A DNA stretch of 16,623 bases from the NCBI GenBank assembly GCA_001790645.1, contig MGDB01000141.1:1-16623 (forward strand), given 5' to 3'. The first letter of the stretch is position 1. Each line of letters begins with the position of its first letter. This DNA is from Candidatus Schekmanbacteria bacterium GWA2_38_11. GTDB lineage: Bacteria > Schekmanbacteria > GWA2-38-11. Of this stretch, positions 8,004-15,379 are shown piece after piece. A model generated the notes under the pieces. That model searched no databases, was not told the DNA's origin, and was given only the letters and a program-made list of their open reading frames with translations. The translations under genes were made by a program, and so were the position numbers.

Positions 8004-8999
8004 TTAAATTTTCATTATTTTATAGGCTTGCTCAATCAACCTGATGTTCTCAAGTGCTTTTTCACCATTAATTAATGGTTCCTTCTCCTCATCTATACAA
8101 TTAAAAAAATGCTTCAATTGATCAAAATGAGTATTGTTTAATTCAGTCTTAATCAAAACAGGACCCTTGTTATTCCTACATCCCTTTATTTCCTCGCTGA
8201 ATATTTGTAAATAACTTATGTTATCTACATGGAACCTTCCCCATCCCTTTTCTCCTTTTATTTCACAGAAATTATCTAACTCTTTTAATCTACTTGTCTC
8301 TATAATGCCTCTTGCTCCATTTTCCAGTTCAACCGTAACCTTTGCATAATCTTCCGTCCCAGTTTTCAAAATATCTTCAGCTTGGATCTCTATCACTTTC
8401 CCCTCTTTTCCTGAAAACCATATTAAAAGATCAATTAAATGAATGCCTTGGTCTATTAATACTCCTCCACCAGAAAGCTCTCTGTTAAAACCAAATTTAG
8501 ATTGCGAAGGCCACAGCGTATGTTTATGTCCCATAACAAATCTAAAATCTTTTATTTCCCCAAAATAATTTTCCCTTATAAACTCTTTTAGAAGCAGCAC
8601 ATTTGAAGCAAAACGTCTGCTGTGCCCGATCATAAGGAGTTTTTTAGAGCCCTTCTGGCATTCAATCATTTTCTGACATTTTTCAACAGTTGTTTCCATA
8701 GGCTTCTCACAAAGGACATGAATGCCATTTTCTAAAAGCGCACAGGTAATTTCAGCATGTAAAGAATTTGGAACTGCGACAATTGCTAAATCTATTTTGC
8801 CAAAAAGATCAGAATAATTACTTGAGTAATTAGGAACAATAAATCTTTGAGCTGTTTCTTTTGCCCATTCTAATTTAGCATCAACCACAAAGGTTAAATC
8901 TATTTCTGGAATTCTTCTTATTGCTGGAATATGAGAAAGTTTAGCTATGAGTCCACAACCGACAATACCAACCTTCAATTTTTTTTCAACATTTATCAT
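8004..8999 (-). CDS. Gfo/Idh/MocA-family oxidoreductase
   Basis: A 331-residue NAD(P)-dependent sugar or nucleotide-sugar oxidoreductase, expected in the cytoplasm. The N-terminal Rossmann fold has KVGIVGCGLIAKLSHIPAI, with glycines at 11, 14 and 16, and FVVDAK closes the second strand. AIVAVPNSLHAE (72-83) and VLCEKPMETT (95-104) contain the EKP signature (98-100), whose lysine is catalytic in this family. The C-terminal domain has ELSGGGVLIDQGIHLIDLLIW, which carries the D-x-G-x-H-x-x-D active-site pattern (D183, G185, H187, D190). Length is normal. The ATG overlaps the DUF362 stop as ATGA (8996-8999), so the two are translationally coupled and probably act together. In polysaccharide loci such enzymes oxidise or epimerise UDP-sugars, for example at the 3-keto step of diamino sugars. 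The substrate cannot be told here, and no partner aminotransferase or acetyltransferase is present. Confidence 0.93.
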   Translation of the reverse strand: MINVEKKLKVGIVGCGLIAKLSHIPAIRRIPEIDLTFVVDAKLEWAKETAQRFIVPNYSSNYSDLFGKIDLAIVAVPNSLHAEITCALLENGIHVLCEKPMETTVEKCQKMIECQKGSKKLLMIGHSRRFASNVLLLKEFIRENYFGEIKDFRFVMGHKHTLWPSQSKFGFNRELSGGGVLIDQGIHLIDLLIWFSGKEGKVIEIQAEDILKTGTEDYAKVTVELENGARGIIETSRLKELDNFCEIKGEKGWGRFHVDNISYLQIFSEEIKGCRNNKGPVLIKTELNNTHFDQLKHFFNCIDEEKEPLINGEKALENIRLIEQAYKIMKI

Positions 9000-9976
9000 T
9001 GTTTCACTATCTGTTTTTTAATATAACCTGGTATGCGGGAAAAAGTTTGAATGATCCCAAAATAAAGAATGTGAAAAGACAACTTTTTCAAAAAATTAGT
9101 AATAGCAACTGAAGTTCTTGTAATCAATATCTTCAGCCTGATGCCAACATAAAGCTTTTTAGGTATAAACTTAAAATTAAACCTTAAATCATCACCTGCG
9201 ATTTTTATCTTTTTGTAATCATATTTACTCTTCTTAAAAGCATAGTTTAGATAAGGAACCTCTTCAGGCTTAAATCCCATAATTTGAGCACATACAGTAT
9301 CAACTGCAATTGATTTATTTCCAATTACCATTATCCCTGTTTCTAAAGGCTCACCATCTACTGGTCCGTTCCCTTCAAGAGCTATCCTTCCGTCAACAAT
9401 GCAAAGATCAGGATCAATAAATCTATCAAGAGCATAAAGAGTTTCTTCAAGATAAGGATGATACCTCTCTTTTAACCTGTCAGGTAAACAGCCAAATTGA
9501 TTCTTGAAAATACAGGTTATCTTTTGGTAATCATGAGTTTTTAGATTCGCAAGAGAGACAAAGAAAAAATCTTTCAAAAAAATCTTTGGCAGATTTAATT
9601 CATAAGGTATCCCAGGGATTATTATTGAAATAGATTCCTCTTTTGTTAGATTTAAAAGTCTTATATTCCATTTTTTCTGAAGATCAAAATATCCCAATCT
9701 GGTAAAGACATCTTCTGCATCTCTATCAAAGCTATCAGATTCGACAATAAGAATTTCTGCATCTGGTTTTTTCTCCTTAAAGAATTTTATGAGATGTTCT
9801 ACTATCTTAATATCAGATACAACACCAGACTTTCGTGAAGCTATGGTACAAAGGTTTGGCTTGATAATTATCTTCCCATCAATACCTTCAAATAGTTTTT
9901 GCCTGTAGAAATTCTCTAAAATTCTGTTAAAATCCTTATCAAGATCATCAATCTTTTTAACTATCACTTCATCCAT
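8996..9976 (-). CDS. DUF362-domain protein without ferredoxin module
   Basis: A 326-residue member of the DUF362 family, whose function is unknown. Recognisable segments are GKIIIKPNLC (34-43), AEILIVESD (73-81), FFFVSLANLKTHDYQKITCIFKNQFG (137-162), RYHPYL (171-176), and DLCIVDGRIALEGNGPVDGEP (190-210) followed by GNKSIAVDTVCAQIMGF (219-235). Many family members carry a C-terminal 4Fe-4S ferredoxin domain. This one does not: cysteines occur singly at 43, 155, 163, 192 and 229. The last 50 residues form a basic, hydrophobic tail (IRLKILITRTSVAITN and FHILYFGIIQTF) that may contact the membrane. It lies 16 bases after the TPR gene and overlaps the oxidoreductase gene by four bases. The context suggests a role in precursor or glycan modification, but the reaction is unknown. 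Confidence 0.85.
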   Translation of the reverse strand: MDEVIVKKIDDLDKDFNRILENFYRQKLFEGIDGKIIIKPNLCTIASRKSGVVSDIKIVEHLIKFFKEKKPDAEILIVESDSFDRDAEDVFTRLGYFDLQKKWNIRLLNLTKEESISIIIPGIPYELNLPKIFLKDFFFVSLANLKTHDYQKITCIFKNQFGCLPDRLKERYHPYLEETLYALDRFIDPDLCIVDGRIALEGNGPVDGEPLETGIMVIGNKSIAVDTVCAQIMGFKPEEVPYLNYAFKKSKYDYKKIKIAGDDLRFNFKFIPKKLYVGIRLKILITRTSVAITNFLKKLSFHILYFGIIQTFSRIPGYIKKQIVKQ

Positions 9977-9992
9977 TTTATTTTTTCTCTTA

Positions 9993-11411
9993 TTAATTTA
10001 TCTTATTTAACAAATTTCTTTGTTCCTCTTTAATTGCATTATTAATCGCTTTTATCTTCTCTTCTGCCATCTTTTCATGAGACTCAAATTTCTTAATACT
10101 CTCCCATTCCGGCAGAGCCTCTTTATATAAACTGTAAATATAAAGAGTTTCAGCTAAAATAATTTTATATTGTAATTCATTAGGATTATAATATACTGCT
10201 TTTTTAAAAGATTTTAGCATTGCTGCTGGATCAGAATCTATGCTTTTGTAGCACAAACCCTTTAAAAAATATCCTCTTGCTTCAGTGGAATTCAATTTCA
10301 AAACTATCTCACTCTCTTCCAAAGCTTTTTTAAAATCTTTCATCTTGCTATAATATATATCTCCTAAAATCAGGTGATATTCAACTAAAGTTTTTGTATC
10401 CACCCTTTCTTTAGACAGCGCAATTGCTTTTTTAATATTAAAAAGTGCTTCATCTAATTCATTTTTTTTGGAATAAATTTTACCTAAATAAAAATACATA
10501 TCAGGATTTTCAGGGTTTTTCTTTATTCCACTTTCCCATAGCTTAATAGCTTCATCCAGCATGTCCTTCTTCTCGTAAGCTGAGGAAAGAAACTTATACA
10601 GAAAGAAATTTTTTGGATCTTTTGAAATTGCTTTTTTATACACCATTACAGCTTCACTCCACATTCCTTTGTTTAATAAAAACCCACCCAAGGCTAAAAA
10701 AGCTGGAGAAGTTTCTGGCGTTACCTCTATCAAATCTTGGTAACTTTGTCTTGCTTCCCAAACCAAATCCAAACTTAAAGACAAAGACTGAAAGTTAAAA
10801 CTGTCAGCCCTCTTTAAACTTTTAAATCCCTTTTTATATTCTCCTATACTCAAAAAGTAACGACCTACATCAAATTGATGATAAGCATCTGTAGGGTCCA
10901 GTAATGCTGCTCTTTCGAATTCCTGGCAGGCTTTATCGTTCATTTTTAAATCAGCATATAATATTCCCAACTTAAGATGGCTTTCTCCTGAAAGTGGATT
11001 ACTGATAATTGCTTTGTGGTAAAATTCAATAGCCTTGAAAAAATCTCTTACAGGATTTTTGAGTTTTCCACCTGGATTTTCTTCCACACCTAAAAGCTCC
11101 TCCTTTATCTTATTTTTCATTCCTTCATCCATATCTTCAATATTAAGAACTCCCTTTTGGGCATAATTATCAGCTAAGAGTAAATTAAGATTTGTATCAT
11201 CTTTAATCATGAATCCAACCCTACCTGCCGCTATTTTATCTAAATCTAAGGATTTATATTTTACAAGATCTTCCTCACTGATATTTGAGATTTTGTTAAA
11301 CAAAAAATGTGAATATATTAAAGTAAAAATCAAAATCATCCAAATGATAATAAAAGGGGTAGTTACTGCTGCTAAAAAAAGGCGATTTTTAGGATTAAGC
11401 TGGATTTCCAT
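9993..11411 (-). CDS. Membrane-anchored TPR-repeat protein, probable ligase/polymerase partner
   Basis: A 472-residue protein with one transmembrane helix at about 11-37 (LFLAAVTTPFIIIWMILIF and on), preceded by positive residues KNR. This predicts an N-in topology with the rest in the periplasm. From about 125 to 450 it consists of about nine or ten tetratricopeptide-like helical pairs, for example ESHLKLGILYADLKMNDKA (143-161), DEAIKLWESGIKKNPENPD and DEALFNIKKAIALS. The end is a charged helix. The ATG directly follows the stop of the O-antigen ligase gene (TAA then ATG, 11409-11414), so the two are surely co-translated. In many diderms TPR repeats are fused to the C-terminus of this ligase type. 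Here they are a separate polypeptide, probably an assembly or substrate-presentation partner. Partner identity is inferred from position only. Confidence 0.85.
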   Translation of the reverse strand: MEIQLNPKNRLFLAAVTTPFIIIWMILIFTLIYSHFLFNKISNISEEDLVKYKSLDLDKIAAGRVGFMIKDDTNLNLLLADNYAQKGVLNIEDMDEGMKNKIKEELLGVEENPGGKLKNPVRDFFKAIEFYHKAIISNPLSGESHLKLGILYADLKMNDKACQEFERAALLDPTDAYHQFDVGRYFLSIGEYKKGFKSLKRADSFNFQSLSLSLDLVWEARQSYQDLIEVTPETSPAFLALGGFLLNKGMWSEAVMVYKKAISKDPKNFFLYKFLSSAYEKKDMLDEAIKLWESGIKKNPENPDMYFYLGKIYSKKNELDEALFNIKKAIALSKERVDTKTLVEYHLILGDIYYSKMKDFKKALEESEIVLKLNSTEARGYFLKGLCYKSIDSDPAAMLKSFKKAVYYNPNELQYKIILAETLYIYSLYKEALPEWESIKKFESHEKMAEEKIKAINNAIKEEQRNLLNKIN

Positions 11412-12896
11412 TTATCTTTTTTCTATAACCTTTTCAGAAGTTGTCTCTGAAAATGAAGCTAACATTCCAATAATTACGGCTACTAAAAAAGCATTAGCAG
11501 AAGTTCTTAGATTGAAATCTACAAAGCTATGAATAACTATTGACAGAATAGCTGTATAACCTCCTAAAAAAATCCAGATTTGACTATCACTTTTAGTTTT
11601 TAAAACATTTCTCAAACTGAAAATACTAAGATAAAATACTCCTGAACCCATTGTTAGCAAACCTAAAATACCTGTATCGGATAATAACTCAAGCCAATCA
11701 TTATGTGCATGATTCACTTCTAATTGATTGCTCCTCAAAGAATAAGAAGGAAAAACATATACAAAACTTCCAAATCCTGTCCCTAAGATAGGATAATCTT
11801 TGAATATATTATAGGTGCTCTTCCAAATTGAAAACCTTCCTTCCTCAAGTTCTTCTTTCATGCTGAAATTAAGATATCTATCAAAGACTGGTGTGAACCC
11901 GATCCAAAAACCAAAAATTAATGTTATTATGATGATTAATGATATAGTCCATAAATGTGTTTTTAAAGAACCCCTGAGGAAGAAGATAATACCAAGAAAA
12001 ATAATGGATACAAGAAAACTCAAAATACCTCCTCTTGACTTCGTAAAAATTAAAGCAACTATCATTATGATTATAGCAAAAATAAGCATTATCTTCTTCT
12101 CCCAATTTTTTTCTGAAGAGATAAAATCTCTTGCTTCTCTTAAAGAATTTAAAGTCCTTTTACCCCTCTTCGAACCTTTCCTTCTTCTCCTAAATTCAAA
12201 GCCCCTGTTTCTGTTTACTTTATCAAAAAAATAGATCAGGTAACTAATAGAAAGGAAAATGCACATTTTAATATAAGCTGAAAAATGGTCAGCACTAGGA
12301 AAGGTACTGATTAATCTATCTTTGGCATAATTCATTCTTCTTAATCTAAAAATCATCTTTTCACCACTTACATACTGAATGATTCCATATGATGCTTCGA
12401 TAAAACCAATTATTATTATGCATAAAATTAACTTATTTTTCCTATCTTTACCCTTAAAATTATTTGCTACCAGAAAGTAAATCATAACATAAGTTAACAG
12501 CTTCAAAAGTTCTCCTCTGGTTTCCCATGGGTTGAGGGATATTCTCTTAAAATTTAATGAACCAGGAATATTCGGTGTATAGAAATCTATTACTTTTTTT
12601 GTATTTGGAGAAATGAGATCAACAAAAAAATCAGGCAAAGGTATTAACTGAAAAACTACTAAGCATAAAAAAATTAGTATTAATATATTTATTGGAGTTT
12701 CAATGATGGAAATCTTTCCCTGGATATAAATCTTTAAGAACCATACCAGGGCTAAAAGGAAAACAATTAGTTCCATAACAGTTTCTGACCAGATTTCAAC
12801 AGTACTAAATGCTACAGGAGTAAAAATAATCAGACAGATAATGCCCCATTCGATAAAGGAATCAAAGAACCTGATAGCTCTATTGTGCTCTGACAT
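11412..12896 (-). CDS. O-antigen ligase/polymerase family membrane protein (Wzy_C)
   Basis: A 494-residue polytopic inner-membrane protein with ten or more hydrophobic segments. Signature elements are STFPSADHFSAYI (197-209), FTKSRGGILSFLVSI (284-298) with R288, EGRFSIWKSTYNIFKDYPILGTGFGSF (352-378), NHAHNDWLELLSDTGILG (395-412) with H396/H398 in the large periplasmic loop, and IHSFVDFNL (455-463). Together these define the WaaL/Wzy superfamily, which acts on undecaprenyl-linked glycan in the periplasm. The form with HSFVDFNL is the one often fused to TPR repeats. A very basic cytoplasmic loop (about 229-246, RRRRKGSKRGKR) is unusual and may bind lipid or a partner. The ATG at 12896 has only a weak GGA eight bases upstream. 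Ligase versus polymerase cannot be decided, although the intact HAHND motif fits a ligase well. Confidence 0.92.
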   Translation of the reverse strand: MSEHNRAIRFFDSFIEWGIICLIIFTPVAFSTVEIWSETVMELIVFLLALVWFLKIYIQGKISIIETPINILILIFLCLVVFQLIPLPDFFVDLISPNTKKVIDFYTPNIPGSLNFKRISLNPWETRGELLKLLTYVMIYFLVANNFKGKDRKNKLILCIIIIGFIEASYGIIQYVSGEKMIFRLRRMNYAKDRLISTFPSADHFSAYIKMCIFLSISYLIYFFDKVNRNRGFEFRRRRKGSKRGKRTLNSLREARDFISSEKNWEKKIMLIFAIIIMIVALIFTKSRGGILSFLVSIIFLGIIFFLRGSLKTHLWTISLIIIITLIFGFWIGFTPVFDRYLNFSMKEELEEGRFSIWKSTYNIFKDYPILGTGFGSFVYVFPSYSLRSNQLEVNHAHNDWLELLSDTGILGLLTMGSGVFYLSIFSLRNVLKTKSDSQIWIFLGGYTAILSIVIHSFVDFNLRTSANAFLVAVIIGMLASFSETTSEKVIEKR

Positions 12897-13042
12897 TTAT
12901 AGTTTCCAAAAAATTAAAAATATTTAAAATTTCTATTTTTCTTTATTCTTTTCTATTTTCCCATTGAGTTTTGAAAAATAAGAGGATTAAAAAATCTGAA
13001 TGGAATCTAAGACAATTTCTTAGATAGAACTGTAAACTGTAC
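12897..13042 (-). promoter_or_regulatory. Spacer after the kinase gene with a small hairpin and weak promoter-like sequence
   Basis: A 146-base AT-rich gap. On the minus strand an 8-bp perfect stem (13018-13025 with 13005-13012, loop 13013-13017) is followed about ten bases later by a run of six T, a weak attenuator-like arrangement. TTGTCT and TTTAAT, separated by 18 bases, give a poor promoter match overlapping the hairpin. A tandem 7-bp repeat (AACTGTA twice on the plus strand, 13028-13041) lies just after the kinase stop. It could lower or re-start transcription into the biosynthetic genes. The evidence is only sequence shape. Confidence 0.3.
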
Positions 13043-15133
13043 TTAAAGATTTTCTAAATCTTCTGCCCTGTGATAATAGCTATAATAGTATTCAGTATAA
13101 TAATAGTCTGAATTCTGCCTGCTAACATCATTAAGAATAACCCCAAGCCGTTTAACATCAATTTCTTGAAATTTTTTTGCATTCTTAATAGCAACATCTT
13201 TGGATGTTACACCACTTCTTACAACCAAGCATACTACATCCACATACTTAGCTATAATTGAAGGATCAGTTACAGGCAAAATAGGTGGAGAGTCTATAAA
13301 GATGAAGTCGTAATTGTTTCTAAATATGTTCAGTACTTCTCTCATTCTTACAGACATTAACAATTCTGCAGGATTTTTAGGCAATGGACCACTTGTCAAT
13401 ATAGATAGATAAGGTATTTTTGTCTTAACTACAATAGATAAAGGATCAATATTATCAGTTAAAATCGTACTAAGTCCAAATTTATTTTCAACTTTGAAGA
13501 TTTTATGAATCCGAGATTTACGTAAATCAGCATCTATCAAAAGAACTCTCTTTTCACTGTTAGCCATTGAAATTGATAAATTTACTGAAGTCATTGTCTT
13601 CCCCTCTTCAGGAGTTGAACTTGTAACCATCAAGACTTTAGGAGGATGTTCAGAGGAAAAAAGCAAATTTGTCCTTATTGCTCTATAGCACTCAGCAATT
13701 GTTGATTTAGGATAAGTAAAACTCACTAATTCAACATCAGCTTTTTTGTCTTGCTTCTTTATATATGCACCAAAGCTTGGTACAAAACCAAAAAGAGGGA
13801 TACTGAAGTAATGTTCAACATCTTCAATTGACCTTATAGTTGTGTCTAAATATTCTAAGAAAAAAGCCAAACCAGTCCCTAAGATCAAGCCAACTAATGC
13901 ACCCAGTATAATATTTTTCGGCTTGTTTGGAGCCACTGGTTCTTTAGGGATTGTGGCCTTATCCACTAAAGAAATATTGCTAAAACGCATGCTACCCGTA
14001 ACATTTATTTCTCCAGCCCTTTTTAAAAGATAGTCATATAGATTACGGTTTATTTGAACCTCTCTATCGAGAATATTATACTGAATAGATTTGTCCAGTA
14101 AGCTTATAGCCTCTTCATTTAATTCATCTTTTCTCTCAATTAATATTTTTTCCTTGCTTACTAGTAACTCATGCTCATTCTGAACCTTATCAATGACTGA
14201 CTGTATTTCGTCTTTAATATTATTTTGAATAGCAAGAAGTTCTTCTTTCAGCCTTATCATTCTTGGATGTTTTGGCATATATGTTTTTTCTAGTTTTGCC
14301 AATTCTTCTTTAAGATTATAAATCTTTTGTCTCATTGCTTGTATGCCACTCTCATTAAAGGTTCCCGGTAAACTAGTTTCATTAATATCTATTCCTTTAT
14401 CACCCATTGTCTTTATCTGTGAAAGAGCAATCTCCAGTTCAACTTTTTTTAACTTTAGCTGAATAAGCTCCCCATTTACTCGTGTCAATTCTTCTATAAC
14501 TGAACCCTGTCTATCTTCAATTTTTGGAGAAATTATTTTTTTATCTTCTCTATATTTTTGAAGATCAAATTCTGCTTTTTTCATCTTTAAAATTACTGAA
14601 GTGATCTGATCGTCAAGCCAACCAGAGGCTGTTTTGTAATCATTGACTTTGCTCTCTAAGCTTTTCTCTATATAGATTTCGGCAATTGTATTCACTAAAT
14701 TTGTGCTCTCAACTGGATCAGGACCTTTCACTCTCAGATCCGCAAGATTTGTCTTTTTAATAGGATCCACTGTAATCCTTTCTCTTATGAAATCTGCCAA
14801 AGATAATCTCTCATCTTCAGTAAAATTCTTGCCCGGATATAATCGATTTATAACTTCTAAGGCAACTGATCTACTTGTAATAATCTTAAATTGCGTTTCA
14901 AAATATTCACGGTAACCTGAAACCTGAGATATGTCTGGAAAGGCAACTATTTGAGTTGGGGAATATTCGATCATGATTTGAGCTACTGCCACATAAATTT
15001 TAACTTGTTTAAAAGTTGCAATGGTAACCGTCAAAAGAAGAAAGGTAAATACAAGAAAAACTGTCCATGCTCTCTTTTTTAGTATATATATATAATCTCT
15101 AAGATGAGGCTTAATTTCGATTTTTTTTTCCAT
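13043..15133 (-). CDS. Wzc-type chain-length regulator and BY-kinase (tyrosine autokinase)
   Basis: A 696-residue inner-membrane co-polymerase fused to a bacterial tyrosine kinase, which controls polysaccharide chain length and couples synthesis to the export pore. Numbered from the GTG three bases upstream (15136): Wzz-type N-terminus with a transmembrane helix at about 24-42; periplasmic region with long coiled coils at about 165-350; LDREVQINRNLYDYLLKRAGE (356-376); proline-rich KEPVAPNKP ahead of the second transmembrane helix at about 408-427. The kinase domain has Walker A SSTPEEGKT (506-514), Walker A' VLLIDADLRKSR (531-542) and Walker B FIFIDSPP (611-618). The tail is tyrosine-rich, eight Tyr between 678 and 688, as expected for autophosphorylation sites. 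The start could be GTG 15136 or ATG 15133; neither has a strong ribosome site. Nine A residues follow within codons 2-5. No cognate phosphatase is in the window. Confidence 0.95.
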   Translation of the reverse strand: MEKKIEIKPHLRDYIYILKKRAWTVFLVFTFLLLTVTIATFKQVKIYVAVAQIMIEYSPTQIVAFPDISQVSGYREYFETQFKIITSRSVALEVINRLYPGKNFTEDERLSLADFIRERITVDPIKKTNLADLRVKGPDPVESTNLVNTIAEIYIEKSLESKVNDYKTASGWLDDQITSVILKMKKAEFDLQKYREDKKIISPKIEDRQGSVIEELTRVNGELIQLKLKKVELEIALSQIKTMGDKGIDINETSLPGTFNESGIQAMRQKIYNLKEELAKLEKTYMPKHPRMIRLKEELLAIQNNIKDEIQSVIDKVQNEHELLVSKEKILIERKDELNEEAISLLDKSIQYNILDREVQINRNLYDYLLKRAGEINVTGSMRFSNISLVDKATIPKEPVAPNKPKNIILGALVGLILGTGLAFFLEYLDTTIRSIEDVEHYFSIPLFGFVPSFGAYIKKQDKKADVELVSFTYPKSTIAECYRAIRTNLLFSSEHPPKVLMVTSSTPEEGKTMTSVNLSISMANSEKRVLLIDADLRKSRIHKIFKVENKFGLSTILTDNIDPLSIVVKTKIPYLSILTSGPLPKNPAELLMSVRMREVLNIFRNNYDFIFIDSPPILPVTDPSIIAKYVDVVCLVVRSGVTSKDVAIKNAKKFQEIDVKRLGVILNDVSRQNSDYYYTEYYYSYYHRAEDLENL

Positions 15134-15155
15134 CACTCTTTTTTAACTTGTAATT

Positions 15156-15177
15156 CCCTGTGGTTTCTGCCACAGGG
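15156..15177. repeat. Hairpin A (8-bp stem), related to hairpin C
   Basis: CCCTGTGG at 15156-15163 pairs with CCACAGGG at 15170-15177 around a six-base loop (TTTCTG). The sequence aligns to 15271-15292 with the same loop end and the same stem frame. The T-A pair here (15161/15172) is C-G in the other copy. Confidence 0.8.
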
Positions 15178-15190
15178 TAACCTTGTGTTT

Positions 15191-15230
15191 CCTCTCCCCT
15201 TGCCTGCCGGCAGGCAGGCAAGGGGAGAGG
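15191..15230. repeat. 40-nt GC-rich palindrome with an 18-bp perfect stem
   Basis: The left arm 15191-15208 (CCTCTCCCCTTGCCTGCC) is exactly complementary to the right arm 15213-15230, leaving a four-base loop GGCA. The GC-rich block stands out sharply in AT-rich DNA. TGCCTGCCGGCAGGCA-like cores and GGGGAGAGG-type arms resemble dispersed palindromic repeats found between genes in many bacteria. Membership in a named family could not be tested. Confidence 0.85.
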
Positions 15231-15239
15231 ATTAAGGTG

Positions 15240-15265
15240 AGAGGTAAAATAAATACATTACCTCT
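15240..15265. repeat. Hairpin B (8-bp stem)
   Basis: AGAGGTAA at 15240-15247 pairs with TTACCTCT at 15258-15265 around a ten-base AT loop. It sits between the 40-nt palindrome and hairpin C. Its arm repeats the GAGAGG motif of the palindrome's right arm, so it may be part of the same element. Confidence 0.55.
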
Positions 15266-15271
15266 TCATCC

Positions 15272-15291
15272 CCTGCGGTCTCTGCCGCAGG
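15272..15291. repeat. Hairpin C (7-bp stem), related to hairpin A
   Basis: CCTGCGG at 15272-15278 pairs with CCGCAGG at 15285-15291 around the loop TCTCTG. It matches hairpin A at 22 of 29 aligned positions. One stem pair is changed on both sides (C-G in place of T-A), which argues that the fold, not only the sequence, has been kept. Confidence 0.75.
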
Positions 15292-15379
15292 ATAGTTTAT
15301 TCTAATTATTCTAATGTGAACTAAAATTGAAAAAGTATTCGGTTTTTTTTATTTTAAAATTTAAATTTTTTACTTAAAT

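Larger units (their letters stand above)
15134..15379 (-). promoter_or_regulatory. Intergenic leader between export and kinase genes, rich in hairpins
   Basis: A spacer of about 245 bases between the Wza-type stop and the kinase start. The part next to the export gene (15300-15379) is almost pure A/T. The part next to the kinase gene (15154-15293) is a compact group of inverted repeats, listed separately. None is followed by a T-run on the minus strand, so it does not look like an intrinsic terminator. It could set the ratio of exporter to kinase through RNA folding or processing, or be an inserted repeat element. Confidence 0.45.

Noticed and set aside
11209..11532. 107-codon plus-strand frame across the ligase/TPR junction
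   Set aside because: It spans a junction of two real genes on the other strand and has no recognisable domain.
11881..12105. 74-codon minus-strand frame inside the ligase
   Set aside because: It is in another frame of the ligase gene, whose own frame has all the family motifs.
11815..12234. 139-codon open frame on the plus strand
   Set aside because: It lies wholly opposite the conserved O-antigen ligase; its composition mirrors the hydrophobic sense protein and no ribosome site or motif supports it.
15121..15129. Run of nine A (sense strand) just after the kinase start, a possible phase-variation tract
   Set aside because: The run encodes ordinary Lys codons in AT-rich DNA, and a single tract of nine is weak evidence for switching; only mixed reads would support it.
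15156..15291. Possible CRISPR array or riboswitch from the repeated hairpins
   Set aside because: There are only two related copies with unequal, non-spacer-like intervals, and no known riboswitch core motif was recognised.
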